Notes under the pieces: model-generated
What the model was told of the DNA's origin: nothing
Databases searched by the model: none
Seen by the model: the letters and a program-made list of their open reading frames with translations, nothing else
Program-made: the position numbers and the translations under genes
Assembly: GCA_949286165.1 (NCBI GenBank)
Contig: CASDZK010000062.1
Span: 24,042-88,041, forward strand
Origin: an uncultured Alistipes sp.
Lineage (GTDB): Bacteria > Bacteroidota > Bacteroidia > Bacteroidales > Rikenellaceae
Direction: 5' to 3'
Length of the DNA stretch: 64,000 nucleotides
Shown here: positions 44,266 to 53,538 of the stretch, one piece after another
Layout: each line of letters starts with the position of its first letter
Numbering within the stretch: the first letter of the stretch is position 1

Positions 44266-46254
44266 ATGAAAAAATTTAATCTTTTATTGTTGAGTATGTT
44301 ATGCGTACTTTCCGTACAAGCTCAAAAACAATTTACGTTGGTTTCGCCCGATAAGCGTTTGCAATCGACGATTACGGTAGGCGATCGGTTGACTTACGAT
44401 ATCGTTTGCAATGGCCGGCAGATCTTGTCTCCTTCTCCATTGGCCATGACTTTGGAGGACGGAACGGTTTGGGGCAAGGAACCCCGGTTGGCCGGTATCT
44501 CCGAAAACAGCGTAGAACGGACGATTGAATCGCCGTTTTACCGGGCGAGCGAGTTGAAAGAGGTTTATAATGAGCTGACCTTGCGTTTTAAAGGCGGCTG
44601 GAGCGTGGAGTTCCGGGCTTATGACGACGGTATCGCCTATCGTTTCGTTAGCCAAAAAAAGGAACCTTTCCGAGTCATGGATGAGACCGTGGATTACCGT
44701 TTCGCTTCGGATGCTGTCGCTACGGTACCTTATGTGAGAAGCGGCGAGGACGGGAATTATGAAAGCCAATATTTCAATTCGTTTGAGAACATTTATACGA
44801 CGGCTAAATTGTCCGAATTGAATAAACGGCGGCTGATGTTTCTGCCGATTGTCGTAGATGCGGGAGAAGGGATAAAAGTAGGTATTACGGAATCCGATCT
44901 GGAAAGTTATCCGGGATTGTTCCTTTCCGTTTCCGAGAACGGGGACCGTTTGACGGGGAAATTCGCTCCCTATCCGAAACATGCGGTTCAAGGGGGACAC
45001 AATCGGCTTCAGATGGTCGTGGACGAACGTGAAGTTTATATCGCCGAAGTAGAGGCGCCCAGAAGTTTCCCTTGGCGCATCGCCATTGTCGCTGCCGAGG
45101 ATAAAGAGCTGGCATCGAGCAATCTCGTCTATCTGTTGGCCGCTCCTTCACGGATAGACGATATTTCATGGATTAAACCGGGAAAAGTGGCCTGGGACTG
45201 GTGGAACGACTGGAATTTGGATGGCGTGGATTTCAAGACGGGAGTGAATAACGACACGTACAAGGCTTATATCGATTTCGCTTCGTCGAAGGGCATCGAA
45301 TACGTGATACTCGACGAAGGTTGGGCCGTAAACTTGCAGGCCGATTTGATGCAGGTCGTAGAAGATATCGATTTGCAGGAATTGGTCGATTACGCGGCAT
45401 CTAAAAATGTCGGTATTATTCTTTGGGCAGGGTATTATGCGTTTGACCGCGATCTGGAGAAGGTCTGCCGTCATTATGCCGAAATGGGGGTAAAAGGGTT
45501 CAAGGTCGATTTTATGGATCGCGACGATCAGGAAATGATCGATTTCGAATATCGTGCTGCCGAAACGTGCGCCAGATATAAGTTGTTGCTCGATTTGCAC
45601 GGAATCCACAAACCGGCCGGTTTGAACCGTACTTATCCGAATGTTTTGAATTTCGAAGGGGTAAACGGTCTGGAACAGATGAAATGGAGCCCGGATACGC
45701 TTAATCAGGTGCAGTACGACGTGACGATTCCGTTCATCCGTCAAATAGCCGGTCCGATGGACTATACCCAGGGGGCGATGCGCAACGCCGCGTGGGGCAA
45801 TTATCATCCTTGCAATTCGGAGCCGATGAGCCAGGGAACGCGTTGTCATCAATTGGCGTTGTACACGGTGCTTGAATCGCCGATCAACATGTTGTGCGAT
45901 ACGCCGAGCAATTACATGCGGGAACCCGAGTGTACCGATTTTATTGCCGGTATCCCGACGGTATGGGATGAAAGCGTCGTGCTCGACGGCAAGATGGGGG
46001 AATATATCGTGACGGCACGTCGGAAAGGCGATACCTGGTATGTCGGAGGAATAACGAACTGGACGGCCCGTGATGTCGAAATCGACTGTTCTTTTCTGAA
46101 GGCCGGAACGCATGATGCGACGCTGTTTAAGGACGGGGCGAATGCTCATCGTATCGGACGGGATTATAAAAGCGAATCGTTTAGAATCGCGAACGATTCT
46201 AAACTTAAGGTGCATCTGGCTCCCGGCGGCGGTTTCGCGCTTCGGATAGATTGA
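44266..46254 (+). CDS. GH97-family glycosidase (SusB-like), secreted
   Basis: This 662-residue protein has a signal peptide (about 1-19, ending VQAQ), an N-terminal beta-sandwich, a TIM-barrel catalytic domain from about residue 300 (KVAWDWWNDWNLDGVDF, YVILDEGWA) and a C-terminal beta domain. GH97 enzymes are calcium-dependent alpha-glucosidases or alpha-galactosidases. The motif GFKVDFMDRDDQ places an Asp where retaining GH97 alpha-galactosidases carry their nucleophile, and LNFEGVNGLEQMKW supplies a Glu. This favours the retaining branch over inverting SusB, but that assignment is from memory and not certain. It has its own promoter. Confidence 0.9.
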   Translation: MKKFNLLLLSMLCVLSVQAQKQFTLVSPDKRLQSTITVGDRLTYDIVCNGRQILSPSPLAMTLEDGTVWGKEPRLAGISENSVERTIESPFYRASELKEVYNELTLRFKGGWSVEFRAYDDGIAYRFVSQKKEPFRVMDETVDYRFASDAVATVPYVRSGEDGNYESQYFNSFENIYTTAKLSELNKRRLMFLPIVVDAGEGIKVGITESDLESYPGLFLSVSENGDRLTGKFAPYPKHAVQGGHNRLQMVVDEREVYIAEVEAPRSFPWRIAIVAAEDKELASSNLVYLLAAPSRIDDISWIKPGKVAWDWWNDWNLDGVDFKTGVNNDTYKAYIDFASSKGIEYVILDEGWAVNLQADLMQVVEDIDLQELVDYAASKNVGIILWAGYYAFDRDLEKVCRHYAEMGVKGFKVDFMDRDDQEMIDFEYRAAETCARYKLLLDLHGIHKPAGLNRTYPNVLNFEGVNGLEQMKWSPDTLNQVQYDVTIPFIRQIAGPMDYTQGAMRNAAWGNYHPCNSEPMSQGTRCHQLALYTVLESPINMLCDTPSNYMREPECTDFIAGIPTVWDESVVLDGKMGEYIVTARRKGDTWYVGGITNWTARDVEIDCSFLKAGTHDATLFKDGANAHRIGRDYKSESFRIANDSKLKVHLAPGGGFALRID

Positions 46255-46837
46255 GTCGTTTTTACGAAACGGACTGCCGGTAAGTTTAGCGGGTGGAATG
46301 TTTCGTATGGGAAAAGAGGGTGTCTGAATAACCTTTTCTTTATACTTTACTGGCAAGTCGAAAAGGCGAACGGATGATTGTAAAAATTCGAAACCGGCTG
46401 GGGAAACGTCTGTTCGCGATGGGGTTGTGAAAATCGTTTTTGAGCAAATCCGAATAAAAGGGAATGGCGGTTGAGAATACGGGTTTGAGGAGTTTCATGA
46501 AACCCGATGGCGTGAAAGACTGAAGAGGTGGCATAGACGATATGTTTTTTGGAAATCGGCTTGTTTGAAAAAGGGTAAAGCCGCTTCGAAAACAAAAACG
46601 AAGCGGCTTTACATGACTATTTCGACGGGGTTTGCCGGAATGTATTCGCAATTTTTTTTGCGAAGAATTTTCCAGAAGGTTTTTGTTTCAATTCCCTGAG
46701 TATCGGGGCGTCGTAAAGCAAAAACAGAGGTCAGGCATAAATGGTCTAGCCGTAAACTTGTTGGATGTTGACTTCCAATATCCGAGAGGTAAAATTTTTC
46801 ATGTACGGGTCGAGCAGGAGTAAGTGGAATGCGCGTG
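46255..46837. other. 583-base gap with terminator only
   Basis: I can support no gene between the convergent GH97 and lipoprotein genes. The one clear feature is the 14-bp hairpin at 46575-46612. Short frames on either side lack family features and conserved starts; parts may be decayed sequence. Confidence 0.5.
46575..46612. terminator. Strong hairpin, probable terminator between convergent genes
   Basis: GTAAAGCCGCTTCG (46575-46588) and its perfect complement (46599-46612) have a 10-base A-rich loop. On the minus strand CCCTTTTT follows, so it best fits termination of the lipoprotein transcript, though it could act both ways. Confidence 0.75.
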
Positions 46838-47422
46838 TTATTCGATTTTGCTGTAATTCATGTTGGTCTGGTCGTACTTGATTTGAAGAACCATGTTCTG
46901 ACTGGCGGCTTGCGTGCCGTAGTTGATGGTAAAGGGAACGGGGCGTTCGTGCATGAGTAATATGCCCGTGTCATGGTAAATGCGTCCCCACCGGCCTTTC
47001 AGCGTATCGTTTTCGAGCATCAGCTCGTAACGGTAGTCGGGGTAGAGGTGCAGCGTGTTTTTTTTGTCGTAAGTCGTGTAATCGCCAGCCAGTTGTACGG
47101 GCATGCAATCGAGCGTGGGGCGAAAACCGAAAAAGCGGTGGACGACCAAGGTCGACGAATCGTCCAATCGTCCTTCCAAACTGCAATAGACGGTTTTTCC
47201 CGGGACGGTTTGCCGCAAGTATTGCGTCCGGATCGAAGACAGGCTGTCTTTGACTGTGAAAGTGCGCCCTGTGGCGCAATCTGAGAAAGAGGGGATACCG
47301 GTTGGCGAAACCAGCATGTAATTGCCTGAAAAGAATAAGTGTTCCGGCCATGAATCGACCGGGCGGTTGCCGGAAGATGTACATCCCCAAAACAATAACA
47401 AGAACAAACAAACTTTTTGCAT
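46838..47422 (-). CDS. Putative lipoprotein, NlpE-like repeat architecture, function unknown
   Basis: This 194-residue protein has a lipoprotein-type signal (LLLFWGC, Cys about 14), giving lipid anchoring in the outer or inner membrane. The rest is beta-rich, with YTTYDKKNTLHLYPDYRYELMLENDTLKGRWGRIY, a pattern like the NlpE/META barrels where a displayed strand follows a GDYxxxD/K turn. I do not recognise a specific family. It stands alone, convergent with GH97. Confidence 0.6.
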   Translation of the reverse strand: MQKVCLFLLLFWGCTSSGNRPVDSWPEHLFFSGNYMLVSPTGIPSFSDCATGRTFTVKDSLSSIRTQYLRQTVPGKTVYCSLEGRLDDSSTLVVHRFFGFRPTLDCMPVQLAGDYTTYDKKNTLHLYPDYRYELMLENDTLKGRWGRIYHDTGILLMHERPVPFTINYGTQAASQNMVLQIKYDQTNMNYSKIE

Positions 47423-47540
47423 GATCGGTGTTTTCCGAGCATGTTCAAAAAACGTACAAATAAACGTTGAATTGTCCTCAACTATTTCTCGCCTCAGTCA
47501 TTTGAAACAAGTTTCATGGCATTCGGCTTAACGAAATAGT

Positions 47541-48290
47541 TCAATATTTTATTTTCCGGTATTTCGGCTTGAAAAAGCCGAAAGCGAATTTCAAGTGATT
47601 CCACAAAGTCAGCAATTTACCATAATGCAGCGTCATGATTCGGTAACGTTCTTTCAGGCTTTCTCTCCGGTTTTGGGCGGATACGCCCCCTTCTTGGAAC
47701 ATGGAGAGGATCAGATGGGTATTCCGGATGGAGACGGCTTTTTTCAACGCTTCTATGACCCATTCGATGTCGGCCGCATATCGGTACCGGGTGTCGTATA
47801 ACGGTGCGATGGAACGCTTGACGAGAATGGATTGATGGCATACGACCATGCCTTTGCGCAGGCTGTACCACGACAGCTTGCGGGGCGGCCGTTTTTTCCG
47901 CAACCCCAACCGTTCGCCCGTATCGGACAGGATCAGCGTGTCTCCGTAATAAATGTCGGCTTCGTCTTCCTGCCCGAAAAATATGTTGTCGAGCGTGTAC
48001 TCGTCATATGCCCGGTCGCCGGCGTTGATAAACCATACATAGTCTCCCGTAGCCATTTTCAACCCTTTGTTCATGGCGTCGTACAATCCGTCGTCCGGTT
48101 CGCTGATCCATTTGTGGATATGAAAGGAGTAGGCTTCGATTACGGTTTTCGTCCCGTCCGTGGAATTTCCGTCGATAACGATAATTTCTTTGTTTTCGTA
48201 TTTTAACGACGCGAGGTTTTCCAAGGTCGTCCGCAATTCCTCTCGGGCGTTGTAAACTACGGTAATAATTGAGACTTTCGGTTTTATCAT
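47541..48290 (-). CDS. Family 2 glycosyltransferase
   Basis: This 249-residue cytosolic GT-A fold enzyme has SIITVVYNAREELRTTLENL at the nucleotide-binding strand, EIIVIDGNSTDGT, the acidic SEPDDGLYDAMNKGLKMATGDYVWFINAGD segment and a conserved YADIEWV-like region (YRYAADIEWVIEA). It transfers a sugar in surface glycan synthesis; donor and acceptor are unknown. I chose the ATG at 48290 because the extra 24 residues upstream are not conserved in type. It is divergent from the S41 protease gene. Confidence 0.9.
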   Translation of the reverse strand: MIKPKVSIITVVYNAREELRTTLENLASLKYENKEIIVIDGNSTDGTKTVIEAYSFHIHKWISEPDDGLYDAMNKGLKMATGDYVWFINAGDRAYDEYTLDNIFFGQEDEADIYYGDTLILSDTGERLGLRKKRPPRKLSWYSLRKGMVVCHQSILVKRSIAPLYDTRYRYAADIEWVIEALKKAVSIRNTHLILSMFQEGGVSAQNRRESLKERYRIMTLHYGKLLTLWNHLKFAFGFFKPKYRKIKY

Positions 48291-48414
48291 TATTTGAAAA
48301 AAAATATATACCTTTAAACTTCTTTCGGCGGAATGAAAAGGCCGTTGCCGGTTCCGTTTCAAAATCGATGCCTTTTCCGAAAGGAAGTGTAAATAACAAA
48401 AATAGTCATAATCT

Positions 48415-50058
48415 ATGGAATATAAGAATAAAAAACTGATAATTTTTTTGCCGTTGATCGTTGTCGTTGCCGTTGTTGTCGGCTTTGTTCTGGGGTTGAA
48501 TTTGACAAAAAGCCATTACCAACGCCAATCTTCTGCTGATGCTCTGTCCGGACGCATGCAGCCCGCTTCTTCCAAATTGGGAACGATTTTGAACTTGATC
48601 GATACTTATTATGTTGATACGGTGGACGTCGATACGCTTACGGAAGAATTGATCCCGAAATTGCTGGAAAAGTTGGATCCTCATTCCACGTACATTCCGG
48701 CGAAAGATGTCGAAGCCGCCAATGAGAATTTGGAAGGCGAATTCGAAGGTATCGGTATCATGTTCAATATGATAACCGATACGGTAATCGTGCAAAGCGT
48801 GATTCCCGGCGGTCCTTCGGAGCAGGCGGGGATTATCGGAGGGGACCGTATCATTACTGTCGGGGATTCGTTGATCGCCGGCCAGAAACGGGATCAGAAC
48901 GAGGTTATGAAAATGTTGCGGGGCAAAGGTGGAACGACCGTGAAACTCGGCATCGAACGTCAGGGAGCCGCAGAGTTGATTCCAATCGAAGTGGTTCGAG
49001 GAAAGATTCCTATCAAAAGCATCGAATCGGCTTTTATGATTAAGCCCGGAATCGGATTCGTGAAATTGCTTCAGTTTTCCCGGACATCACATGAAGAGTT
49101 GGTGGCTGCCGTGGAACGGTTGAAAGGCGAAGGGATGAAGACGTTGATATTGGATTTGACGGGGAATACGGGGGGATTCCTGGATCAGGCGATCCTGATC
49201 GCTCAGGAGTTTCTGCCGAAAGACCGTTTGATCGTTTATACCGAAGGAAAAGGAGCGCGTCCCGTGAGGCAGTATGCGGACGGTTCCGGCCGGTTTATAC
49301 AGGACAGCGTGATTCTGATGATCGACGAGGGGTCGGCTTCTTCCAGTGAAATCGTGGCGGGAGCTTTGCAGGACAATGACCGGGGGACGATCGTGGGTCG
49401 TCGCTCTTTCGGAAAAGGATTGGTGCAGCAACAGATTCCGTTTTACGACGGCTCGGTCGTCAATTTTACGATCGCCCGTTATCATACGCCTACCGGACGT
49501 TGCATACAACGTCCTTACGACAATGGAATCGAAGCATATCATAATGATATCGTAAACCGAATGCTGCATAAGGAATTCGTGTGGAAAGACAGTATCAAAC
49601 TTTCCGATTCTTTGAAATATACGACGCCGAAAGGGCGGGTCGTTTACGGCGGGGGCGGTATCATGCCTGACGTTTTTGTTCCGATAGATACGACAGCTTT
49701 GGATTCTTTTACGCACCGGGTATTGGCCAACAATGTGCTGTTCCGTTATATTTTATCCTATACCGACCGGCATCGGAACGAGTTGTCCTCCATTCGGACG
49801 ATGGAAGAGGCGGAGATCTATTTCGCAGACCATATGCCGGAAATTTACGAGGGGATGATCGCTTTTGCCCGCGGGCAAAAAATCGATACGGCCGGAGCCA
49901 AAAGCGCTGTCGCCCGAAAGTTCATCGAACCTTACCTGAAGGCGTACATAGCCCGCAGTACTCCGTTGGACGAAAACGGTTTTTATGCTTTCATTTATCC
50001 GATCAATACCATTACCGTCGAGTCGCTCCGGATTGCCGAAAGACAACAACATCCGTAA
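48415..50058 (+). CDS. S41-family C-terminal processing protease (CtpA/Prc-like)
   Basis: This 547-residue periplasmic serine protease is anchored by an N-terminal helix (about residues 7-28). A PDZ domain follows (about 90-175, VIPGGPSEQAGIIGGDRI), then the peptidase domain. The catalytic Ser lies in DEGSASSSEIVAGALQD and the Lys in GRRSFGKGLVQQ, as in CtpA. The C-terminal region of about 150 residues is typical of Bacteroidetes members. Its role would be processing or clearing envelope proteins. A glycosyltransferase gene begins 38 bases after its stop. Confidence 0.95.
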   Translation: MEYKNKKLIIFLPLIVVVAVVVGFVLGLNLTKSHYQRQSSADALSGRMQPASSKLGTILNLIDTYYVDTVDVDTLTEELIPKLLEKLDPHSTYIPAKDVEAANENLEGEFEGIGIMFNMITDTVIVQSVIPGGPSEQAGIIGGDRIITVGDSLIAGQKRDQNEVMKMLRGKGGTTVKLGIERQGAAELIPIEVVRGKIPIKSIESAFMIKPGIGFVKLLQFSRTSHEELVAAVERLKGEGMKTLILDLTGNTGGFLDQAILIAQEFLPKDRLIVYTEGKGARPVRQYADGSGRFIQDSVILMIDEGSASSSEIVAGALQDNDRGTIVGRRSFGKGLVQQQIPFYDGSVVNFTIARYHTPTGRCIQRPYDNGIEAYHNDIVNRMLHKEFVWKDSIKLSDSLKYTTPKGRVVYGGGGIMPDVFVPIDTTALDSFTHRVLANNVLFRYILSYTDRHRNELSSIRTMEEAEIYFADHMPEIYEGMIAFARGQKIDTAGAKSAVARKFIEPYLKAYIARSTPLDENGFYAFIYPINTITVESLRIAERQQHP

Positions 50059-50095
50059 TGCAGCGCCTCTCTTTTTGAATGATAATATAGAGAAA

Positions 50096-51022
50096 ATGAA
50101 AATAAGCGGATTTACAATTATAAGAAATGCCATTCTTTATGACTTCCAGATCGTAGAGAGTATTCGGTCCGTTCTGGATTTGGTCGATGAATTCGTCGTC
50201 GTGGCGGGAGACAGTATCGACGAAACCGACTTGTTGCTGGCCCAGATCGATTCCCCGAAACTGAAAATCATCAAAACTTCGTGGGATATCGCCAAATACA
50301 GTTCGGGAGGAATGATTTACGCCAATCAGACGGATATCGCGTTGAAAGCCTGTTCGGGGGATTGGTGCGTTTATCTGCAATCGGACGAAGTGATGCATCA
50401 CGATTCGTTGGAAACCGTTCGCAGAGCTTGCGAAAAATACTTGAACAATCCGAAAGTGGAGGGGTTTGTGCTTAAATACGTGCATGTGTACGGGGATTAC
50501 AATCATTATATCGATGCCCTGCATCTGGCTTATCCCCGGGAAGTGCGTATCGTGCGGAATCTGCCGGACATTCATTCGTGGCGCGATGCCCAGTCGTTCC
50601 GTTTTATCAAGGATTTCGATTATAAGGATTACTGGCAGAAAGAGCATACCCGAAAATTGCGTTGCGTGTTGCTGGATGCCTATATCTTTCATTACGGTTG
50701 GTCGCGTGACCCGCGCTGCATGGTCGGAAAAGTGCGGGAACAGGTGTCGATGCATGAACCGGGCGGTCGCGATTGGCCCGATACGGATTATTTCGATTAT
50801 GGAAACTTGAATTATATGCCGGTATTGAAACGTTCGCATCCCCGGGCGATGGAGGAACGTATCGCCCGTTTCAACTGGCATAATTTCGTCCGCTATGAGG
50901 GGAAACGGCCCGATATGCCCAAAAAATTCAAATGGAAATATCGGATATTGAATTTGATAGAGTCCCGATTGTTGGGGGGCCGTACTATCGGAGGATTTAA
51001 AAATTATAAATTGGTAAAATGA
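50096..51022 (+). CDS. Glycosyltransferase family 2-like protein
   Basis: This 308-residue protein starts KISGFTIIRNAILYDFQIVESIRSVLDLVDEFVVVAGDSIDET, the GT2-type nucleotide-binding core, with an acidic QSDEVMHHDS motif in place of DxD. The C-terminal part is basic and aromatic. It resembles single-domain glycosyltransferases acting on lipopolysaccharide or O-glycan cores. I chose the ATG at 50096; the longer frame overlaps the S41 gene in another phase. It may be co-transcribed with the S41 gene. Confidence 0.82.
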   Translation: MKISGFTIIRNAILYDFQIVESIRSVLDLVDEFVVVAGDSIDETDLLLAQIDSPKLKIIKTSWDIAKYSSGGMIYANQTDIALKACSGDWCVYLQSDEVMHHDSLETVRRACEKYLNNPKVEGFVLKYVHVYGDYNHYIDALHLAYPREVRIVRNLPDIHSWRDAQSFRFIKDFDYKDYWQKEHTRKLRCVLLDAYIFHYGWSRDPRCMVGKVREQVSMHEPGGRDWPDTDYFDYGNLNYMPVLKRSHPRAMEERIARFNWHNFVRYEGKRPDMPKKFKWKYRILNLIESRLLGGRTIGGFKNYKLVK

Positions 51023-51049
51023 TTTAAGTGACCAGCCCTCCCCGAAAGT

Positions 51050-51161
51050 TATTCAAAAAGTCTTTAGGTGCCAGGTTTTGCTTTTCAAAGATGGGGGAGC
51101 GTACCGACGTATGTAACCGAATCTTTGGAAAGCAGTAACGCAGCAGATGAAGATTTTTTTT
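51050..51161 (+). repeat. Dispersed nested-hairpin repeat, copy A
   Basis: This copy shares most of its length with a second copy at 57164-57288. The common core includes GGGAGCGTAC, CCGAATCTTTG and AAAGCAGTAACGCAGCA. It folds with an inner stem (TTTTCAAAGAT with ATCTTTGGAAA) and a tip CGTAC/GTATG; the substitutions relative to copy B keep pairing as G-U only in plus-strand RNA. The outer arms are degenerate here. It lies in a 306-base gap between convergent genes that otherwise holds nothing I recognise. Confidence 0.75.
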
Positions 51162-51328
51162 ATAATATGTCCCGCCTTCCGGAGCAACCCGATTGTCTTT
51201 GTCAAACGGTCGTAAATGACCGAACTTATGAGCAAGTTTTAAGCTATCGGTATTGCGGGTTCGGAAAGCGGGAGATTTTATTCGGGAATTTCAACTATTT
51301 CGTTAAGCCGAACGCCATGAAACTCGTT

Positions 51329-52435
51329 TCAATGGCTGAGGCCAGAAATAGTCGAAGGAATTTCAACGGTTTTGTCTTCCCGTACCGTATAATAAATCTC
51401 ACATCTTACATGGCGGAGCTGCGGCAGCAAGTTGTCGGCGAGATAACGGAATTGGGGCAGGCGTTTTAACAGGATGTTTTTCCGGTTGCCGCTTTCGGTT
51501 CCGGTAATGATCGTTAATAAAGCCGTTTTGTTTCCCACATTCGATGCTTTTACCAGTTTCGCTAAGCTTTCCCAATCTTCCGCTACGTATTTCGTTTTGA
51601 TCAGGCCGCCCGGTATATGCAGTTGAGTAATCAGCATATTTCGGACCATTTCGGCCCGTTCCCGGGCTAATATTTCATTTTGCGCATATATCCCGTCCGG
51701 AGAAGCGTATCCGGTAACGATAATCTGTCTGATTGCCACCTGGTCGTCGTCCGATACGGTACGGACCAGAGCTGCGATCGAATCCATCGATTGTTTGTTG
51801 TTCCGCAGGGCCATGTCTAAGTCATAACTGTCGATGGCAAAGAAGACGCGGGCCTCGATTTCTTTTTTGTATATCACGGATTCCGTGATTTCCCGGGTAA
51901 TGACCGGACCGGGCGCATCGGGAACGTATCCGACTCCGTTGGCCATGACCTGACGGTCGATCAGGGCGGCTCGGCCGCAAGCTTCGGCAGTGGTATAGGC
52001 GATGAGGGGCGCTTGTGCCATCCACGGTTCGAAAGAAACCCTGTCTTTGATATTTAAAGAAGAGGTTTTTCTGTCTATGACATAAGTCATCTGGCCCGGT
52101 ATTTCGGGCGATACCCCTTCCAGCCAGGCAGCCCGCCGGGCGGCCCGCCAACTGTTTTTGCCGTATAAAACGACGGGAGACAGTTCTTGCACATGATCGA
52201 GATGATGAAAGCGGGGGGAAAGGACCACCCGTGCTTTTCTATGGGCGTATCCCCGTGGAAAATGCAGCGTATAATGAACGTCCACCGTTCCGTTCTTTTC
52301 CATCAGGTTCATATCGACGGGCGTAATGACGATTTGAGGCCCTTTTTGCAGCCGCTTGACTCCGCCGCAGGAACAGAATAACCATGCAGAGGTTAGCAAG
52401 AACGGCAATATTGCGTATGCGCGCTTGCGTTTCAT
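51329..52435 (-). CDS. DUF3868-type lipoprotein with OmpA-like C-terminal domain
   Basis: This 368-residue protein has a lipoprotein signal (SAWLFCSCGG, Cys about 21-23), a beta-rich N-terminal half (RVSFEPWMAQAPL) and a C-terminal OmpA-like region (about 205-330) with QIIVTGYASPDGIYAQNEILARERAEMVRNML, which would bind peptidoglycan. In Bacteroidales this family usually accompanies a DUF3575 protein and fimbrillin genes. The DUF3575 gene is indeed six bases upstream, but no fimbrillin is seen nearby. A role at the cell envelope is the safest reading. Confidence 0.82.
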   Translation of the reverse strand: MKRKRAYAILPFLLTSAWLFCSCGGVKRLQKGPQIVITPVDMNLMEKNGTVDVHYTLHFPRGYAHRKARVVLSPRFHHLDHVQELSPVVLYGKNSWRAARRAAWLEGVSPEIPGQMTYVIDRKTSSLNIKDRVSFEPWMAQAPLIAYTTAEACGRAALIDRQVMANGVGYVPDAPGPVITREITESVIYKKEIEARVFFAIDSYDLDMALRNNKQSMDSIAALVRTVSDDDQVAIRQIIVTGYASPDGIYAQNEILARERAEMVRNMLITQLHIPGGLIKTKYVAEDWESLAKLVKASNVGNKTALLTIITGTESGNRKNILLKRLPQFRYLADNLLPQLRHVRCEIYYTVREDKTVEIPSTISGLSH

Positions 52436-52441
52436 AACTCG

Positions 52442-52984
52442 TTACTTGATAAAGTAAATAAAGGTAATGGCCGCTTTGGTCGGGCCGATGTAATTCCGCG
52501 TTTGGCCGATCGGTTTTTCCCGGGTCAAATGCTGTATCCGTTTGTATTTGTCGTAATTCATGTAAGCATACCCTACTCCGATTTCCGTTTCGAGGTTCCA
52601 GCGTTTTCCGATCAGCCAGCTGTAACCGTAGGAGAACCCTCCGCCGACCAGCCAACCGTCGTAGCGGTAGGTTTTCAATCCGCCGTTATAATCCGCATAA
52701 TGGGCATGCAATCCGAAAAAATGTCCGTTGTAACGCCGGCAGGTCCATATCCGGAATTCGGGTTGTACCGCCCATCCTTTCATTTGTTTGTTGTTTTTGA
52801 ATTTGAACGGATTGTAAAGCCCTGCGATTTCCAGGGACGTTTTTTGTCCCAGTCCGATGTCCAGTCCGATATTGGGAGTGGTCAATGCCCAATAGGCGAG
52901 GTTGGTGCTGATGCCGAATTTTTGAGAGAAAAGCGGGCATGCGCACAACAGGCAGAAAATGACGGGCAGGAATGTTTTTTTCAT
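52442..52984 (-). CDS. DUF3575-family outer membrane protein
   Basis: This 180-residue protein has a signal peptide (about 1-20, ending LFSQ) and the DUF3575 pattern: ISTNLAYWALTTPNIGLDIGLGQKTSLEIAGLYNPFKFKNNKQMKGWAVQPEFRIWTC, then GHFFGLHAHYADYNGG. It probably forms a small beta-barrel. I chose the ATG at 52984. It is the first gene of a pair with the DUF3868/OmpA-like protein, a combination known from fimbrial operons. Confidence 0.88.
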   Translation of the reverse strand: MKKTFLPVIFCLLCACPLFSQKFGISTNLAYWALTTPNIGLDIGLGQKTSLEIAGLYNPFKFKNNKQMKGWAVQPEFRIWTCRRYNGHFFGLHAHYADYNGGLKTYRYDGWLVGGGFSYGYSWLIGKRWNLETEIGVGYAYMNYDKYKRIQHLTREKPIGQTRNYIGPTKAAITFIYFIK

Positions 52985-53200
52985 GAAAATACGGAGGTTA
53001 GAAAACCGGTTTTTGTTCGAAAAAGAGGATAACAAGAATTGTGCATCTTTTTCGATTATATATGTGTTTTTCTTTTTGTAGGTTAAAAAACGAATTGTCT
53101 ATAGGAAATAAGGCGAATGATTGTTGCAGATATTCGTGTTTAGGTTTTTATTCGTTTGTTCGGTGTCTTGAGAAACATATATACTCCATAAATTTTTTTT

Positions 53201-53208
53201 TATATTTG
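53201..53208 (+). promoter_or_regulatory. -7 promoter element just before the first cobalamin riboswitch
   Basis: TATATTTG fits TAnnTTTG and ends two bases before the riboswitch P1 stem, so the transcript would begin with the aptamer. This supports the plus-strand orientation toward the carboxylase genes. No clear -33 box is seen. Confidence 0.6.
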
Positions 53209-53210
53209 CG

Positions 53211-53399
53211 CCGGTTTGGTGTCGTTTCTTTCGCGTTGGTTGAAGAGACGATGAAAAGGGAATCGGGTGGAAGTCCCGGACAGTCCCGCTGCTGTGAACC
53301 TCCGTAACATTTCGAGAACGGCTTCTTGGACCACTGGTTTCGAGAGAAATCGGGAAGGTAATTCGGAATGGGAGATAGTCAGAAGACCTGCCAGACCGG
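53211..53399 (+). ncRNA. Cobalamin (AdoCbl) riboswitch upstream of the carboxylase operon
   Basis: The conserved core is present in order: AAAAGGGAATCGGGTGGAAG, GTCCCGGACAGTCCCGCTGC, TGTGA and the B12-box-like GTCAGAAGACCTGCC. P1 forms between CCGGTTTGG (53211-53219) and CCAGACCGG (53391-53399). About 140 bases separate it from the accC-type start at 53539; they contain the stem TTTTCCGC/GCGGAAAA (53477-53505) but no T-run, so control is more likely on translation. No other gene lies between, so this B12 sensor controls the biotin-dependent carboxylase genes. Confidence 0.93.
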
Positions 53400-53476
53400 T
53401 TTACGTTTTTACGCTTCGTGGATTGGGCGTTCAAATGCGTGCGATTGAAGTCATGATATTTATACCATGCCATTCG

Positions 53477-53505
53477 TTTTCCGCTGTCGGCAGAACCGCG
53501 GAAAA
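53477..53505 (+). promoter_or_regulatory. Expression-platform hairpin of the first cobalamin riboswitch
   Basis: TTTTCCGC (53477-53484) and GCGGAAAA (53498-53505) form an 8-bp stem with a loop that includes GCAGAACC, 33 bases before the accC-type start. A similar TTTTCC/GGAAAA stem follows the second riboswitch of the window. Confidence 0.5.
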
Positions 53506-53538
53506 GGGTTGAATGCATAAAATTTAGAAAGGAAACGT

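Noticed and set aside
46632..46823. 63-codon frame in the gap after GH97
   Set aside because: No start context, no family; looks like chance.
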